From Ptiloglossa arizonensis (lineage: Eukaryota > Arthropoda > Insecta > Hymenoptera > Colletidae): a DNA stretch of 64,000 nucleotides. Position 1 is the stretch's first letter, and each line of letters begins with the position of its first letter. The translations under genes were made by a program, and so were the position numbers. The notes below the pieces were generated by a model. The model saw only the letters and a program-made list of their open reading frames with translations, made no database searches and was not told where the DNA came from. The stretch covers positions 966,501 through 1,030,500 of the forward strand of contig NW_027478390.1 of the NCBI RefSeq assembly GCF_051014685.1, written 5' to 3'. Shown here piece by piece: positions 63,245-64,000 of the stretch.

Positions 63245-64000
63245 ATATATGGGAGTTTGAAGTTATGGAATCGTTGAGAAACCATCAAAACTTTCGCAAG
63301 TCTGACACTACAAACCAATAACTACTATGGCCTAGGGCAAAAATGCATATTCCGTTGTAATCGGGCGAGTTTCTGCTTTCAGATGCAACAGGAATTTCTC
63401 GAGATCGTCAATCCGTTCGCGAGATATGGGAGTTTGAGATTAAGGAATGGTTGAGAAACCATCAAAGTTTTCGCAAGTCTGATACTCGAAACCAATAACT
63501 ACTATGGTCTAGAGCAAAAATACAGATACCGTTGTAATCGGGCGAGTTTCAACTTTCAGATGCAACAGGAATTTCTCGAGTTCGCCAATCCGTTCGCGAT
63601 ATATGGGAGTTTGAAGTTATGGAATCGTTGAGAAACCATCAAAACTTTCGCAAGTCTGATACTAGAAACCAATAACTACTATGGCCTAGGGCAAAAATAC
63701 ACATACCGTTGTAATCGGGCGAGTTTCTACTTTCAGATGCAACAGGAATTTCTCGAGTCCGTCAATCCGTTCGCGAGATATGGGAGTTTGAAGTTAAGGA
63801 ATGGTTGAGAAACCATCAAAATTTTCGCAAGTCTGATACTCGAAACCAATAACTACTATGGTCTAGAGCAAAAATACACATACCGTTGTAATCGGGCGAG
63901 TTTCAACTTTCAGATGCAACAGGAATTTCTCGATTTCGCCAATCCGTTCGCGATATATGGGAGTTTGAAGTTATGGAATCGTTGAGAAACCATCAAAACT
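63244..64000 (+). repeat. Two-monomer (354 bp) higher-order repeat of family B, second run
   Basis: The gatatatggg marker recurs at 63244, 63598 and 63952, again 354 bp apart, and the run continues off the end of the window. The first and second runs are 885 bp (five monomers) apart, measured from 62359 to 63244. Confidence 0.82.

Larger units (their letters stand above)
1..64000 (+). repeat. 177-bp tandem satellite array filling the window
   Basis: The same word (ccaaacgctt and its variants) recurs at 1, 179, 356 and 533, and the matching word of the second family (aaaccatc) at 47541, 47718, 47895 and 48072, giving a 177-bp step with occasional 1-3 bp indels. About 360 monomers lie head to tail in one orientation; I saw no inverted monomer and no non-satellite stretch over 300 bp. 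The unit length is in the range typical of centromeric satellites that phase nucleosomes. Location at a centromere is inferred from array size, monomer length and the CENP-B-like motifs, not shown. The strand is arbitrary. No coding or RNA gene is supported anywhere in the array. Confidence 0.98.
47541..64000 (+). repeat. Satellite family B block
   Basis: About 93 monomers of family B, same unit length and orientation as A. Diagnostic words are gaaaccatcaaaattttcg, gtctgatactcgaaacc, gaatttctcgagttcg and gaagttaaggaatgg. Almost every unit has an XhoI site (ctcgag) that I do not see in A. The interval from taatcggg through gagatatgggagtttgaag stays close to A, while the rest differs much more. 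The block continues beyond the right end. Confidence 0.95.

Noticed and set aside
1..64000. CRISPR array
   Set aside because: The units are 177 bp and contiguous, with no unique spacers between short repeats.
1..64000. Tandem protein-repeat gene
   Set aside because: Stops occur in all frames within most monomers, and indels of 1-2 bp are frequent in the array.
1..64000. Known satellites: human alpha (171 bp), Arabidopsis CEN180, Brassica CentBr
   Set aside because: The monomer sequence does not match what I remember of these families. A database search would be needed to name it.

Overview
The whole 64 kb window is one uninterrupted head-to-tail satellite DNA array with a 177-bp monomer, roughly 360 copies, all in the same orientation. 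I see no gene, RNA gene, transposon or other unique sequence, and the array runs off both ends of the window. This points to the interior of a large, probably centromeric or pericentromeric, satellite block of a eukaryote. I do not recognise the satellite and cannot name the organism. It does not resemble human alpha satellite, Arabidopsis CEN180 or Brassica CentBr as I remember them. One hand-counted monomer is about 45% GC and has 11 CpGs, so CpG is not depleted.

Layout. Family A fills 1-47540 and family B fills 47541-64000. They share the part of the monomer that carries two CENP-B-box-like motifs and differ most in a stretch of about 50-60 bp. The switch between families is abrupt, within about 20 bp near 47521-47541. 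Family A has a left block (1-11 kb), a core of nested multi-monomer duplications (about 10.6-28.4 kb), and a right block (30.2-45 kb) in which two segments repeat parts of the left block about 30-31 kb away. From about 45.5 to 47.5 kb the A monomers become individually divergent. Family B begins with heterogeneous monomers (47.5-51.7 kb). It then shows a 13-monomer (2298 bp) higher-order repeat at 53.2-59.9 kb, with an internal 5-monomer duplication, and ends in stretches of a 2-monomer (354 bp) higher-order repeat.

Most notable. Each monomer has two sites, 65 bp apart, that resemble the mammalian CENP-B box. The second site matches 8 of 9 core positions in the common form and 9 of 9 in at least twelve copies. 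The duplications differ from one another by whole-monomer steps, as in-register unequal exchange would produce. Short open frames recur along the array only because 177 is divisible by 3; I treat none as a gene. Block limits were found by reading and aligning by eye and are accurate to about 10-30 bp unless a motif position is given.
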